A DNA stretch of 59,078 nucleotides, from positions 7,051-66,128 of the forward strand of contig JH153480.1 of assembly GCA_000226015.1 (NCBI GenBank). The letters are read 5' to 3'. Made by a program: the position numbers and the translations under genes. Of this stretch, positions 22,563 through 34,200 are shown piece by piece. The notes under the pieces are model-generated. The model had not been told where the DNA came from. It did not search any database and saw only the letters and a list, made by a program, of their open reading frames with translations. The DNA comes from Mnemiopsis leidyi. Taxonomy: Eukaryota > Ctenophora > Tentaculata > Lobata > Bolinopsidae. How positions within the stretch are numbered: position 1 is the first letter of the stretch; every line of letters starts with the position of its first letter.

Positions 22563-23018
22563 ATGGTTATGTTGGTATCTGCTGGAATTCTGATTCTTCG
22601 AAATGTGTCAGACACCCCCGAAATATTACTTTTGAAGTCGACTGAAGGGTGTTGTTGGGGACCTCCCAAAGGCCACCTTGAAGGTTCCGAAAATGGTTTT
22701 GAAGCTGCCATCAGAGAAACTTACGAAGAAACTGGAATTACTCTTGATAAAATTGACATGATTGATGGTTTCCAAGAGTTTATCTCCTATCAGAGCAGGT
22801 CACGACGGTTCAAAACAGTTGTATTTTACCTTGCAAAGCTGGTAAATTCTGATGTAAAAATCACTCTTTCTTCAGAACACAACGAATATGTATGGACCAA
22901 TTTAAGTGAGGCATTGTGTTTAGTTCAAATGGAACCAGTCAGAAAAGTTCTTTGCAATGCTTTCGCTTTCTACAAGAACACAAGAAATCGTCGCATTGCA
23001 ATCTGTGAAGCAATGTAG
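22563..23018 (+). CDS. NUDT2: NUDT2, diadenosine tetraphosphate hydrolase
   Basis: NUDT2 splits Ap4A asymmetrically into ATP and AMP and limits this alarmone-like nucleotide in the cytoplasm. The 151-residue frame has a complete Nudix box at about residues 37-59 (G-x5-E-x7-RE-x2-EE-x-G-I; core RETYEETGI). It is preceded by the family's WGPPKGHLEG. Near the C-terminus is a sideroflexin-unrelated segment EHNEYVWTNLSEA that matches the NUDT2 pattern EHxxYxWLxLxEA. A good acceptor (TTTCTTTCAG) ends at 22560, two bases before the chosen ATG, so upstream in-frame codons are intron and not coding. A 5' non-coding exon therefore lies upstream, possibly in the CpG island. The coding part is a single exon. 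Confidence 0.93.
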   Translation: MVMLVSAGILILRNVSDTPEILLLKSTEGCCWGPPKGHLEGSENGFEAAIRETYEETGITLDKIDMIDGFQEFISYQSRSRRFKTVVFYLAKLVNSDVKITLSSEHNEYVWTNLSEALCLVQMEPVRKVLCNAFAFYKNTRNRRIAICEAM

Positions 23019-25127
23019 CATAGGTTAACTGTAGGCAGGATCTTTTTCAGTTATCTCTCACCCCCTTTATAGCATCTTAATACTTACTGCTTATGATTAC
23101 AGGGCAAAAAAGTATCCATGAAATGACATGATGCAGGCATTACTTCCTCTAATGAATTGCATTTAGATACCACTAGTTCCATAGTTCTACTATTTGTACA
23201 TCATTTGATTCACTGGCATTTTCTAGTGTTATTAGCTCTATTTGAATATATGTATATTATTTTAAAGTAAGCTAATTTATTTACGTTTTGAGTCACATGT
23301 CATACTTCTTAGTTGCTTATATTTTAAGAAAGATGTATAAATGTTAATAGACAGTTTAAGCATAGTAACTGCTATAAATTTGTTAAAGTTTTTATCTTAT
23401 GTGGACTACAAAAGTTTTGACAAGGCATTAGGCATGTACAAAAGCATGTAGCTACAACATTTCATGGTAATTCAGCGGTGTTAATCATTATGCTAGATTG
23501 GCACGAATGCCTTATTTCATATAACCTATCCCACTTACCTCACTCAATATCATGGTGAAGATTGTCAAGATTTTTGCTTCAAAAATTCCTGTGAATGATC
23601 TTATCCTAGAGGAGTACGCTAAGGGCATTTGCCTATGCATTCTTCTTCGGTTGACCCAGCCGAATAACCTGAAAAACCTAGAATCTTCCAGGAGCCCCTT
23701 CAGTATAACTGTAAAAGCCTGGGTACAGGTGTAACAAATACAAATACAAATACAAACACAAATCTTTCATGCATACACCAGGGCACATTTGATCTTCAAA
23801 TTTAATTTCTAGTAATTTATCATGACTGTTCATAGTTTTATCTATCTAAAAGAATCAGGTCAGTCTACATAATTCATGCAACGTACACTTTTCACCATGA
23901 ATTGTAATAAGTAAAAGAGTTTTTAATTCATCTGAATCGAGATTTTTAAGTTATACTTGAAAAGGAAATATTTTTATCGTTTTTAATAAACGTTTTGTAC
24001 TTTTGTTGATTTTGTAGCACAATTTATAAAGCTTTGAAACTTATCCATACAAGGTAAAACAAGCTATAAGGGAGTTCATAATTTCTTTTTGCTTTTTAAA
24101 AATTGAAAATAATTTTTTTGTAATTGTGGGACACAAACAATTCTTGATACAAAACTGTCAATATTCAAAATGAGTCAATTGTATCATTTTTGCTAAAAGC
24201 ATTGTTTTAAGGCAATACTCCTCACTGACAGTCTTTCTTGTGATCAGAAAATATTGCATTGTCGAACAGAATTTTAAGTGAGTCGTAAATTGAATGACTT
24301 ATGCTGTTATTAGTTAATATGAAAAAGGATAGGATTTATATAGTACAAATAGGTTTAATGTTAACTCTTTGTTCAGAAAGTTTATCAACCTGAGTCTGTA
24401 GTTTTATCTTGAGTACAACGAATGTTATATGACAAAATTTTCCCCTTTTGTTGCAGGTTGAAAACCTCAGTGACTATTTAGTATTGCAGCAGTGTTAGTT
24501 GTGGGAAACCTACCTATATATCGTTAGAGTTAGAGATTTTAATTTTTAAGAACCATACACCTCTCGAGTTATGAATGATATATCCATGAAATAGTGATAA
24601 TTTGGTTTGATCAGCTAATGTAACAATCTTAATTTCGAAATATTTTACCATGGATTAATTGAAAGGTGTATGCTTCTTGTAAATGACCTTAGGCTAGCAA
24701 TCATCATTTTCTAATGAGCAAGACTACAAAATTTCACTGCAATATATTATTTTGATACAAGTATAAATTCGTTTTTCTCCATGTTCATGATTTTTATGAG
24801 ATAATACCTAATTCTATCGTTAATTAAACGAATTTACCTTTTCTGTATTTTGTAGTCTTGTTAATAGTTTTAAAAGCTGTGTTAAAAGTAATGTTTGTAA
24901 TTTTAGGGTTGGGTGATATAATCAATTATGATATAATAACCCCGATTGTGGTATATATCAGTTGTCTTATTGCTTTAATTATCAAAAAAGATTCCAGTAT
25001 TTAATTACTCAAAAGAAATCTATTTTACACATCATTGCTAATCCCAAAAAAGGTTCGACAATACAAAATTATAGTCTGCTTGCGTTTTCAAGATTAACAT
25101 GATCATATCATAGGTTGTGAATCAGTA
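23019..25127. other. Intergenic: NUDT2 to acyl-CoA synthetase 1
   Basis: AT-rich DNA with a second SINE copy (about 23609-23765) and nothing else I can name. It should include the NUDT2 3' UTR and the promoter of the next gene. Confidence 0.5.
23609..23765 (+). repeat. tRNA-derived SINE, copy 2 (head degenerate)
   Basis: The core 23616-23672 matches copy 1 (503-560), including GCTAAGGGCATTTGCCTATGCA-type sequence and the TTCGG/CCGAA hairpin arms. The tRNA head is barely recognisable. The 3' end is a short AAATAC-type microsatellite (about 23734-23764), the usual kind of SINE tail. The middle and 3' body differ from copy 1, so the two are distinct subfamilies or one is truncated. Confidence 0.7.
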
Positions 25128-27284
25128 ATGGTAGTTGGAATAGCTGTTGCATCTGCTCTGTTCATTGCAGCATGCTATGCATTCTACATCACCAGACCAC
25201 CAACACCTAAAGGACCATCTGGCAAAGTCCTAACTAGGGCAATTGATGGGGTCGAGCATCATCGTGAGTGCTTTAAAGATGATGGTTGGGTCCCTGTGAT
25301 CTCAACACTTTATGAGGCTTTTAAACGGGGTTTTGTGATGAACCCTTCTGCTCCGTTTCTGGGATTTCGACAAGTTGAACTTCCTGGAAAACCGTACAGA
25401 TGGCTAACATACGAGCAGGTATCTTTGGTTTACCATGTTTCTAATTAATTATTGGAATTCGATTCAATATCGTTCAATGTCGATTTATATTTCCTTTGGG
25501 AATTACTGATCCCTTGCCTATCTATATGATATTATGGTTTTGATCCTTCGCCCATTTCAATTTCAAGTTGTTTTAAAAGTTTTCCTCAATTTTTCCAGGT
25601 ACACGAACGGTTCCGAAATGTTGGTTCTGGTCTTGTGGACAAAGGTTGTCAGGAGCAGAGTTTTGTGGGAATATACGCTAAGAACAGTCCTCATTGGAGT
25701 GTTGTGATGCATGCATGCAGTGCTTACAATATGACACTGGTTCCCTTGTATGATACTCTTGGTGCCAAGGCTATGACTCACATACTTGAAACCTGCGGTC
25801 TTGAAGTAGTTTTTGTCGACTCAGCTCTAGTGTATAATTTTTTGAAGTGGTCAGAAGGCTCAAAGGTAAGGCTGATAGTGTCCATAGGCAGCGAATTATC
25901 CTCAGAAAATATTGAGAAAGCAGCAAGTCTAGGATTTGAAATCATGACCCTTGGTGATTTTGAAGTGTATGGTTTAAACAAGCGAAGTGAACCAAGGCCA
26001 CCAAAAGCAGAAGACATAGCCTTGATTTGCTACACAAGTGGAACTACAGGAACACCTAAAGGTGCCATGATTTCTCACGGTAACATTGCAGCTTGTTGCA
26101 TCGGCCTTAAAGCAAACATTACTGATTTTCTGGACCATCGTGATACAATTATATCCTATCTCCCTTTGGCCCATGTTTACCAGTTTGCTATTGAGTGTTT
26201 CTTTGCTTATTTGGGAGCAAAGATAGGATATTTCCAAGGAGATCTTAAACTCCTTCTCAACGATTTTGAAACTTTGCAACCCACTGTTATACCATCTGTG
26301 CCTCGAGTTTTAAATAAAGCCTTTGACAAGATTAACGGCCTTGCACATGAAAAGGCAATTATTGGGAAGCTTTTTGATATTGGCTTAGCATCAAAACTTC
26401 AAGAAGTAGAAGCCGGGGTTTATCGTCGTAACTCAATTTGGGATCATCTGCTTTTCAAGAAAGTCCAACGTTCCTTCGGAGGGAAATGTCGTCTACTGAT
26501 TACGGGATCTGCACCATGCAGAGGTGACATACTGCAGTGGTACAGAGCAGTATTGGGATGCTTTGTAATGGAGGGATTCGGTCAGACAGAACTCTCGGGT
26601 GTTGGTACTATGTCTGTTGATGGTGATCACACTATTGGTCACATCGGGATCCCATTCCCATCACTGAAAGTTAAGCTTGTTGACGTTCCTGAGAAGGAGT
26701 ACTATGCTAAAGATAACAGAGGTGAAATTTGCTTTAAAGGTCCTTCAGTGTTTAAAGGCTACTTCAAAGAACCTGAAAAAACGGCGGCAACTATTGACAG
26801 CGAAGGATGGCTTCATTCAGGTGATATAGGCAAGTGGACAGACCATGGTTGCTTATCAATAATCGACCGAAAAAAGAACCTCTTTAAGCTTGCTCAAGGA
26901 GAATATATTGCCCCGGATAAAATTGAAGCCATTTACGAACGAGCTCCAATTGTTAGTCAATGCTTCGTGTATGGGGAGTCACTAAAGTCATCCCTTGTGG
27001 GCATCATAGTTCCGGATGAGATGGCATTGGCAAAACTGGACCCACCTGTTAGCATTGAAGACTTTGTTGCCGACCCTACTAGTGCAGGGATGGTGCTACA
27101 AACCATGCAGACTATCGGTCAGAAGGAGCTGAAGAGTTTCGAACAGGTGAGGCACATAACCCTCATTCCTGAAGCTTTCTGCGTGGAGAATAATCTTACT
27201 ACTCCGACGATGAAAAAGAGGAGAGAGGCTATTTCAGAGGCTTATATGGATAAACTGCAATCTATGTTGTCTAACATGGCATAG
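25128..27284 (+). CDS. ACSL: Long-chain acyl-CoA synthetase (ACSL1/5/6 type), intron-poor copy
   Basis: ACSL enzymes activate long-chain fatty acids with ATP and CoA on ER and outer mitochondrial membranes. Two exons, 25128-25418 and 25599-27284, give 658 residues. The N-terminus has a membrane anchor (IAVASALFIAACYAFYI), as in the ACSL1/5/6 branch. AMP-binding motifs follow in order: YTSGTTGTPKGAM near residue 242; the gate segment ISYLPLAHVYQFAIECFF; GFGQTE near 423; GWLHSGDIG near 500; and the linker DRKKNLFKLAQGEYIAP near 520. All look intact, so the enzyme is probably active. Its only intron (after WLTYEQ) has no equivalent in the second ACSL gene of this window, which has at least ten introns. 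This pattern suggests a processed copy that later gained an intron. There is only one version of the gate segment here. Confidence 0.95.
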
Positions 27285-27571
27285 AACATAAGTTGGTTTT
27301 GCAGGAATTATTAATCAGATTAAAGTTGTTCTATGTCGTTTAAAGTAGGTATTAAGTGTCGTACACGAAATTTATGCCTAATTTGAAACGTCGTATATAA
27401 CTATTTTATTGTACTCAGAAATTTTATCCAAATTCAAACATTTCTTTTAGTTCATATTTCAGGGAATAAATTGTGATTATCAAAAGACCACATGTCTCAT
27501 TAACATTTCAGTTTTTGTATTTTCAAATTGAAAGTACCATCGTGAAAATTTATGTGTAGATTTCCGGTGGT
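27285..27571. other. 3' flank of acyl-CoA synthetase 1
   Basis: Likely 3' UTR, with a candidate AATAAA at 27465-27470 about 180 bases after the stop. Confidence 0.5.
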
Positions 27572-27905
27572 GGGAAATTGGTAGATCACCGACCGGCTAT
27601 AAGCCGGCTACTAACCGGCTATAAGCCGGTTTATAGCCGGCTACAATTTTAATAGCCGGATATAAGCCGGCTTATAGCCGGTTAGTAGCCACTTACATTT
27701 GTTGTTGAGCGACGGCTATGAGCCGGTTATAAGTCGGCTATAAGCCGTTTTGGTATTAAAAGTGGTTATAAGCCGGCTATTAGCCGGCTATAAGATGTTG
27801 TCTCAAAATCATGGTGCTGAACAATAGTCAGCAACCGGCTATAAGAAAGTATTGGAAAACGGCTATTAGCCGGCTTATAGCCGGTCGGTGATCTACCAAT
27901 TTCCC
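27572..27905. mobile_element. Foldback / MITE-like element built from a short repeated palindromic motif
   Basis: The ends 27572-27610 and 27867-27905 are perfect 39-bp inverted repeats beginning GGGAAATTGGTAGATCACCG. The interior holds over a dozen copies of CGGCTATAAG or its complement CTTATAGCCG in both orientations, often as CCGGCTATAAGCCGG. It carries no coding capacity. I could not find a clear target-site duplication, and the superfamily is unknown. The perfect ends suggest recent insertion or structural constraint. Confidence 0.85.
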
Positions 27906-28800
27906 GATTTTAAGGTCAGATTTGCAGCAAATGCCTTAAAAACATTTTTGGATTTGAGCGCTCATAAGTAGGGCATGCAATTAAACAAAACCAGCATTTG
28001 GTTGCTTGTTTTGATTTATATGTTTTGAAATTTTTGTGTTACCATAACTTAGTGTTCGACCACAACTTCGTACAGCGTTTGTTAGGTTTTGATTAATCTT
28101 ATTTTAAGCTTATTTATTGATAGATATTTGTATTTTGATTTCTTGAAATTTTTGATTCTTGTGCATTTACATTAAGTGTGAAAAAGATAATATATATTAT
28201 GAAATCAATAAAACCATTTTTCTAGTTTTATTTGCTTTGTTAGTTGTAGATAGTGAAATTTACCGTGTGGTTTATGTAGAGAGCATTAAATTTTAATTCG
28301 ATTTTTTTGCATGCACATTTTTTATGCTTTTATGATTTGATGCTTACAGCACTGAACTATGTATTCATAACGTTCATACCTAATATCACTTCCTATTTAA
28401 ACTGTCCTTTTCAACAACTTCAGTTGGATTTACTTCTCTTGATACTTATGTATTTGTGTAGGCTACCCGCTGAAATATGAGGCTGACTATCAGCTGGTAA
28501 AGACTTTTTTACGGTGTTCTGAATTCGTGAGTTCCAACCTAAGCAAATTAAAAGCCCTGTAAATCTAAAGCTTAAACACAGCAAAAGGTTATCTATAATG
28601 CAATGGTGGCTTAGCACTTAAGATTCCTGGTCCAATCCTAGAATGAGGGTACATAACAGTGACGGCACTCTCCATAAAACTCGTCAATGCTTAATACCTC
28701 AAACTTCATTTTCGAACCATAGCCTATGATTAAAACATGGCATCATAATTACTATTCATTTTCATACTTTTCGCTACCAAATGTTCTTATACTTTTCAGG
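27906..28800. other. Intergenic: foldback element to spartin
   Basis: AT-rich with no coding signal. A good acceptor (CTTTTCAG) ends at 28799, one base before the spartin start codon, so spartin has an upstream non-coding exon that I could not place. Confidence 0.45.
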
Positions 28801-30351
28801 ATGCAAGTCCCCAATCAAATTCCATCCACTTCAAATCAAATCAACTCTTACGATAGAATCAACGCTAAATTAAAGAATGGATACAAACTGATTTTCGAAG
28901 CACAAACTGCCGACACAGATGGTGATGATGAAAAAGCAAAACACTTATATTACCAGGGAGTCAGTCAAATAACGCGAGCTATCAGTCTGCGTTGTCCCGA
29001 TCCTAAAATTCGACCGGAAGTTAAGAAAGCTACATTCGTTTTAAACATGGCCAAGGAGAGGCTGCGGGTTTTGGAGGAGGTCGTTGTTGAACCAAATGCC
29101 CCGCCAAAGGAAGAAGACATGGATTTATCTGACTTGTTAGAAGACATGGACGACATCCATAGTCTTCTTTCTGGGGCTCAAGAAGCGAAAGAAGTCATCA
29201 ATATTCCCTCAGGCATCTCTCTGTTTGACGTGGATGGTGCTGGAGAAGTCACACAAACGGGCAAGAATGTCTCTGCCAAAGTGAGTCACCTGATCTCCTC
29301 TAAGTACACGAACCCCGTATCCTGTCTCCAGATCGGAGAGATGATCTACCCCCTGGTTTCCAAAACTTCTCCCGTCCTGCAGGTCGGAGAGAAGCAGTTC
29401 ATGTTCCCATCCCTGGATCAAGCCAACAAATACATCGGTGTCATTCTCGAGAACGTGGACACTAAACAAGTAGCAGACTTCCAGAAACTGATCATGTCAC
29501 TAACGAACCTGCACGTGAAATCCTGGGACGACGTGTTGGAGGACGATAGTACGAGTCACGTGACGAGTGTAGTTCCTGCAAACCCGGCTCGTCCTGCACG
29601 GCCCCCTCCCCCTAGTACAGCAGGTGCCAGCACTGTAGACAAACCCTATCTCAGAGAGCAGCCTGCCGCTCCCCGGACTGTAGACAAGGTGTCTGGAGGG
29701 ATCCAGGCTACAGCTGAGGTTGTATCTGCAGGCCTTGTCTGGGGCTCTAGAGTGGGTGGAGACCTGCTGCGCAAGGGAGCTCATTCTCTGAAGGACAAAA
29801 TCAAGCCAAGCACCAGGAATGTCGAGATAAGTGATAACACTCGTGAGCAGATTGCAACACTCCGGACTACCACGAAGAATGTATCCGTCCTGACCGGGCA
29901 AGCAGTAGGTCAGTTAGCATCAGGAATAGCAGCTCTAGCTAAACTAGTAGCACCTCACGTTACCGCTGGCGTAAAGAAAGTCGTCAGCAACTCAGACAAT
30001 AAGTATGTGACCGGAGCTAAGAGCAGGATCTCAGAACAAAATGTTAAGGATGCTTGTCAGATTGGTGCTAGTGCGCTGGCCGGGCTTGGTATTCTGTACG
30101 ATGGGCTAGAGGAGGGTGCAAAGAACCTTGGCCGGGCTCTGGCTGAAGGCACTAACGTCACTGTGTCTGCTAGGTATGGACAAGCTGCAGGTTCGGTCGC
30201 AGAGGACACCGTCCACAGTGTTGTCAACGTCGGCTTAACTTACAGTCAAGCGAGGAAGCTTGGTGCCAAGGCCATTGCTAAACATGCGGCAAAATCGACT
30301 GCTAAGGAGGTGGTCAAGTATAATGCTTTACCTAGTAGTGAGAAACAATAG
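28801..30351 (+). CDS. SPART: Spartin (SPG20) homologue
   Basis: Spartin acts at endosomes, midbodies and lipid droplets; loss in humans causes Troyer syndrome. The 516-residue single coding exon starts MQVPNQIPS. An MIT-like helical region is at about residues 15-90 (AKHLYYQGVSQITRAISL is the diagnostic helix). A linker rich in Asp/Glu follows, then the conserved middle block with IPSGISLFDVDGAGEV and the segment LQIGEMIYPLVSKTSPVL. The C-terminal senescence domain runs from about 305 to the end (GLVWGSRVGGDLLRKGAHSL, APHVTAGVKKV, VVNVGLTYSQARKLG). It is shorter than the human protein (about 666 residues), mainly through a shorter linker. The acceptor just before the ATG fixes the start; the upstream in-frame extension is intron. 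Confidence 0.93.
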   Translation: MQVPNQIPSTSNQINSYDRINAKLKNGYKLIFEAQTADTDGDDEKAKHLYYQGVSQITRAISLRCPDPKIRPEVKKATFVLNMAKERLRVLEEVVVEPNAPPKEEDMDLSDLLEDMDDIHSLLSGAQEAKEVINIPSGISLFDVDGAGEVTQTGKNVSAKVSHLISSKYTNPVSCLQIGEMIYPLVSKTSPVLQVGEKQFMFPSLDQANKYIGVILENVDTKQVADFQKLIMSLTNLHVKSWDDVLEDDSTSHVTSVVPANPARPARPPPPSTAGASTVDKPYLREQPAAPRTVDKVSGGIQATAEVVSAGLVWGSRVGGDLLRKGAHSLKDKIKPSTRNVEISDNTREQIATLRTTTKNVSVLTGQAVGQLASGIAALAKLVAPHVTAGVKKVVSNSDNKYVTGAKSRISEQNVKDACQIGASALAGLGILYDGLEEGAKNLGRALAEGTNVTVSARYGQAAGSVAEDTVHSVVNVGLTYSQARKLGAKAIAKHAAKSTAKEVVKYNALPSSEKQ

Positions 30352-31243
30352 ATTTTAGTTGTTTGGTTGTTTATCTTAGTTTTAGAGTTAGGTTTTTATG
30401 ACTGATGAATTTGAAAAGACTTCCTATATTTGACTATTTAAGTATGGATACTAATTCATCGAATATTCGATGATTCGAAATATTTAATTTGGAAGTTCAA
30501 ATGTCAAATCATCGAATATCGAATCGGGATAGAATGATGGATCGATCGATTCATTGAATCAACGAATATCGAATCATCGAATTTTTGATCGATCGAATAT
30601 CGAATATCGAATTCCAATATTTATTGAACTATTCTTGTGTTTCTACAAAAACATTTCTCTAGTGAGATAAATTTGAATTTATGTACATACATTGGATTGT
30701 ACTTAGTAGACTACACAAAATTATGCCAAAAATACCATTTACTAAAACCTAGTTACAGACTTTTGTGCAATAATGTGATTTGGTCAGTATATTTATTTAA
30801 ATTGTTAATCGTCGTGCTTTCGGTATTGTATTTGTAGAATTTTTTAATTGCAATTTTTAATTCCGAATTTCGTGTGTTACTACGAAGTTTACACTCCTAC
30901 CATTCAGCTTAAACATGTTATGTTATAAAGAGTTCTAGACGATTTAATTGAAACACTTATTTTCTTTATCATAAGATCTATTTTAGTTCAAGTAACGGTC
31001 TAAATCTTGACCTTTAGTGAAGCCAAGCACAGTTATTATAGCATCATGTATTGCACGTCACACCAAATGTAACGTGGCTCACTGAGTTATGATTAGCCTA
31101 AACGCATTTCAAACCTTCATACAAACTAATACGCTTTCTTTGTTACAACAGAAAAGTTAACTTTACTAAAAGTAATTAGTAACTCACGATAGTACAACAA
31201 GGGCTAGAGCTGACAGCTGACCGAGGACTGACAACACAACAAC
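30352..31243. other. Intergenic: spartin to acyl-CoA synthetase 2
   Basis: AT-rich DNA. A patch of repeated ATCGAAT words occupies about 30457-30613. No gene seen. Confidence 0.5.
30457..30613. repeat. Degenerate ATCGAAT-word repeat
   Basis: The words ATCGAATATCGAAT, TCGAATATTCGA and GATCGATCGA recur in both orientations. It resembles a decayed palindromic minisatellite. No coding sense. Confidence 0.7.
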
Positions 31244-34200
31244 ATGGACCATTACAACAACCTTGTTACCACAGCCAGACAGTTGGTTTCCAGCAGGTGA
31301 GACAAGGGACGCTGTCCCGGACATGCTGGTATCATTGCAGTAAGCAGAATGTTGTAGAAGTATGTAGTAATTTAATGGCTCAATCTGTCCGATTTGAATG
31401 TGAGTTTGTTAGTTCTAAATGTTAAGGATATACTTTAGCTGTGGGATGTTATGGCAATGATACTTGATTGTGATTTATTTCGTTCGTTGCAGTTCTATTT
31501 TTACATCCAATTAACACCAATTACCGTGTATGCTTCTGTTATGCATGATTCTTGCTAGGTTATTAAATATGTAGAATATTCAATGTTTAAAATCGTTTAA
31601 AATGTAACCTAACGTGTAAACCCGTTGGTACTTGGAACTAATTGGCTCTCTTCCTATTAGTATTCTCGTACTCCTCCGATGTGGTGTGATGGTGTAACTA
31701 CCGGATTTTCTCCCTGTTTAGTGTACCAGTGTATGTGGTAGCTTTGTAATTTGTGTATTGATCTTCCGTGTCCGCATCTTCTATGATCAATGTCAGTCAT
31801 GAGCTACAGCAGTTAGGCTTTTTCATTTCGTTCCAAGGTAGATTTTTATCTTTTTTTATATCGCAGTCGACCGATCTCATATTGATTCTTGGTACCTCTA
31901 TGTAACAGTTGCAATATGGTGAAGTTCAATTTGTCAGATTTATCTTTCAGATCTAGTACCCTTCTAGTTTCTACCCACTGGTCTCTAATTCTGGGATCCT
32001 GTTTCCCCGTCGCCGGACATCTTCCGAATCTAATCGAGGTTGTGCGTGGTGTTGTAAATTTGAAACTCAATACTAAGAGTGCTCAGTTAGACTGCATTGA
32101 CTCGAATATTCGACATTTTGGATGGATAACTTGGTTAATAGAGATTAAATATTCACTCATTCAACTTTCTGCATTCAAGGATGCATCTCGCTGTTTTGCG
32201 TTGGTAAGTTTGTTCGGGATTCCGATTTTCTCCTGCTGGGTTTAGAGATGATGTGCATGGTCCCGTGAATGTTGTTCATTGTTTTCAAATCATTCTTTCA
32301 TTCTTGTAATTTCTCCCTTTTTAGCTGTAAAGACTTTTCAAACCTAAAATCTTTTACTATGTGCCAGGAATGAAAACTTTAGCGTCTAACACTTCACAAT
32401 GAGACCACATTTTAGAATCTCCTGATAAGGAAAAATGTCTTATCAGAACTTTCTAATGGATATCACCTAAATACTGTGGGTGAACAGCCCAAATGGCACA
32501 CTGAAATTCGATATTTCGCTTGTCCTTGCTTCTGAATACCGCCATACCTACTCTTTGTAAGACTCCAATATCTTGATTGCTGTCAGCAGGATTTGACGCA
32601 TCAGTACAGTACATGTCCATATATGGACAGTCAGTAATGGCCCGCTCAGCTCCATTTACGATGTGTGTGAATGTGATTTGTGGAACGTTACTCGTTTGAG
32701 CGTAAGTATTGCACTACGTTCTCAATTGTACATTAGTTGGGATCGGAAGTTGTTGGTTTGATTGGTTTAATGCTGGCACAAATTTGTTTGCTGGCGTTTC
32801 TTAGTCCTTTCGTTATTTTAAATCTGTATCATTCCCGTATGTCTGTTTAGTTCAAAGATATGTTGACATTGTGCTTACATGTTTTACAGCACTTATCAGA
32901 TTCATGACAATGAACTGGAAATTGCAAACATAGCAGTAAATCAAAAATTATATCCTTGCTACCCATCCGCAATGAAAACTGGCAATTATTGTTGAGCAGA
33001 GACTAGATCTAGATTGATATCTTCAGAACTTGGAGGCTCTGGCCTATGTCTTACATTTTGACACTTACATTTTGACAAGCTCATAGATGTTTTTCGCTCC
33101 AATGTTGTGCCTGTTTTCGATCGTGACAGAATATTGTGATGTTTTCTAAAATCTAGGTTGGCAGGAAAGTGCACTGGCTATCAAGTTCTCTGTACAAACC
33201 AGATGAATCATGGGAATTGTACAAAGTAACCTCCATGTACCCGGATATACCTTACTTTAAATATACCCTGAATTACATTACGTACATGTCAGGGCGTGAC
33301 AGTTAGCCGTGACGTGATCATTACGGTTAATTTCAACATCAACCTTTGTGATTCGTAGACTGTGTTGTTATTTCTTTGAAAAGTTGACTGCAAATGACTC
33401 TCAGCTGCAAAGCCTGTTCTCAAAGCATCTGCATGTTCATTGACTATGGACACTGATAGAATATTGATTTACATCTATCACCTTGCATGATTCTCTGATA
33501 TCTACTATTATATAGTACATCATTATTATATAGTACATCATGATATTGCAATATCATGATAATAATTGTATTGTCTGATCAACCCTCTGATTGCGAACCG
33601 AATACAACCCCCTTAACAACCCCCTATAACACATGTCTGTTCGGTAGAATGCAGCAGCTGGAAGTAGACGAGAGTTTCCTAGTTCCGGCAGCTCTGACCA
33701 CCAGTGCCCTAGCTCTGTCCTACCTGATGTACCGACAAGCGTTCAGCCTGCCACCTCGCCGCTCTCTCCCGCCCGGTAGGTTATAGTCTCAGTCTTTGTT
33801 CTCGGAGTTTTAAAGTCCTTACATGCTCAGAGTTCATATTCCCATAATCATGTGTAGGTTTTCTAGCTAACCTCGGATAAACTTGGATAATTCTTGGAAA
33901 GAATTTTGTAAGGATTTTTTCTTTCTTATCAGTTTTTCACTTCACATAAGTATCTGGGATACTTCATAACAGCAGCCTATTTTTTAATGATAAGAATTCA
34001 ACTGTGACATCAATTTCAACGATAATACCATTACCAAATTATGTTTCATCAAGATAAAAACGTTTGAACATCCTTTCTAGCGTCATGATAACATTTAGGT
34101 GTAATTTCTGTGTTTCCGCCGAAAACAAGCAGCCGTTAATGATACCTCAACTTCAGTTCTGACTAAAGAGGTGGACGCGTCCACCTGCGAGAGAACCTCC

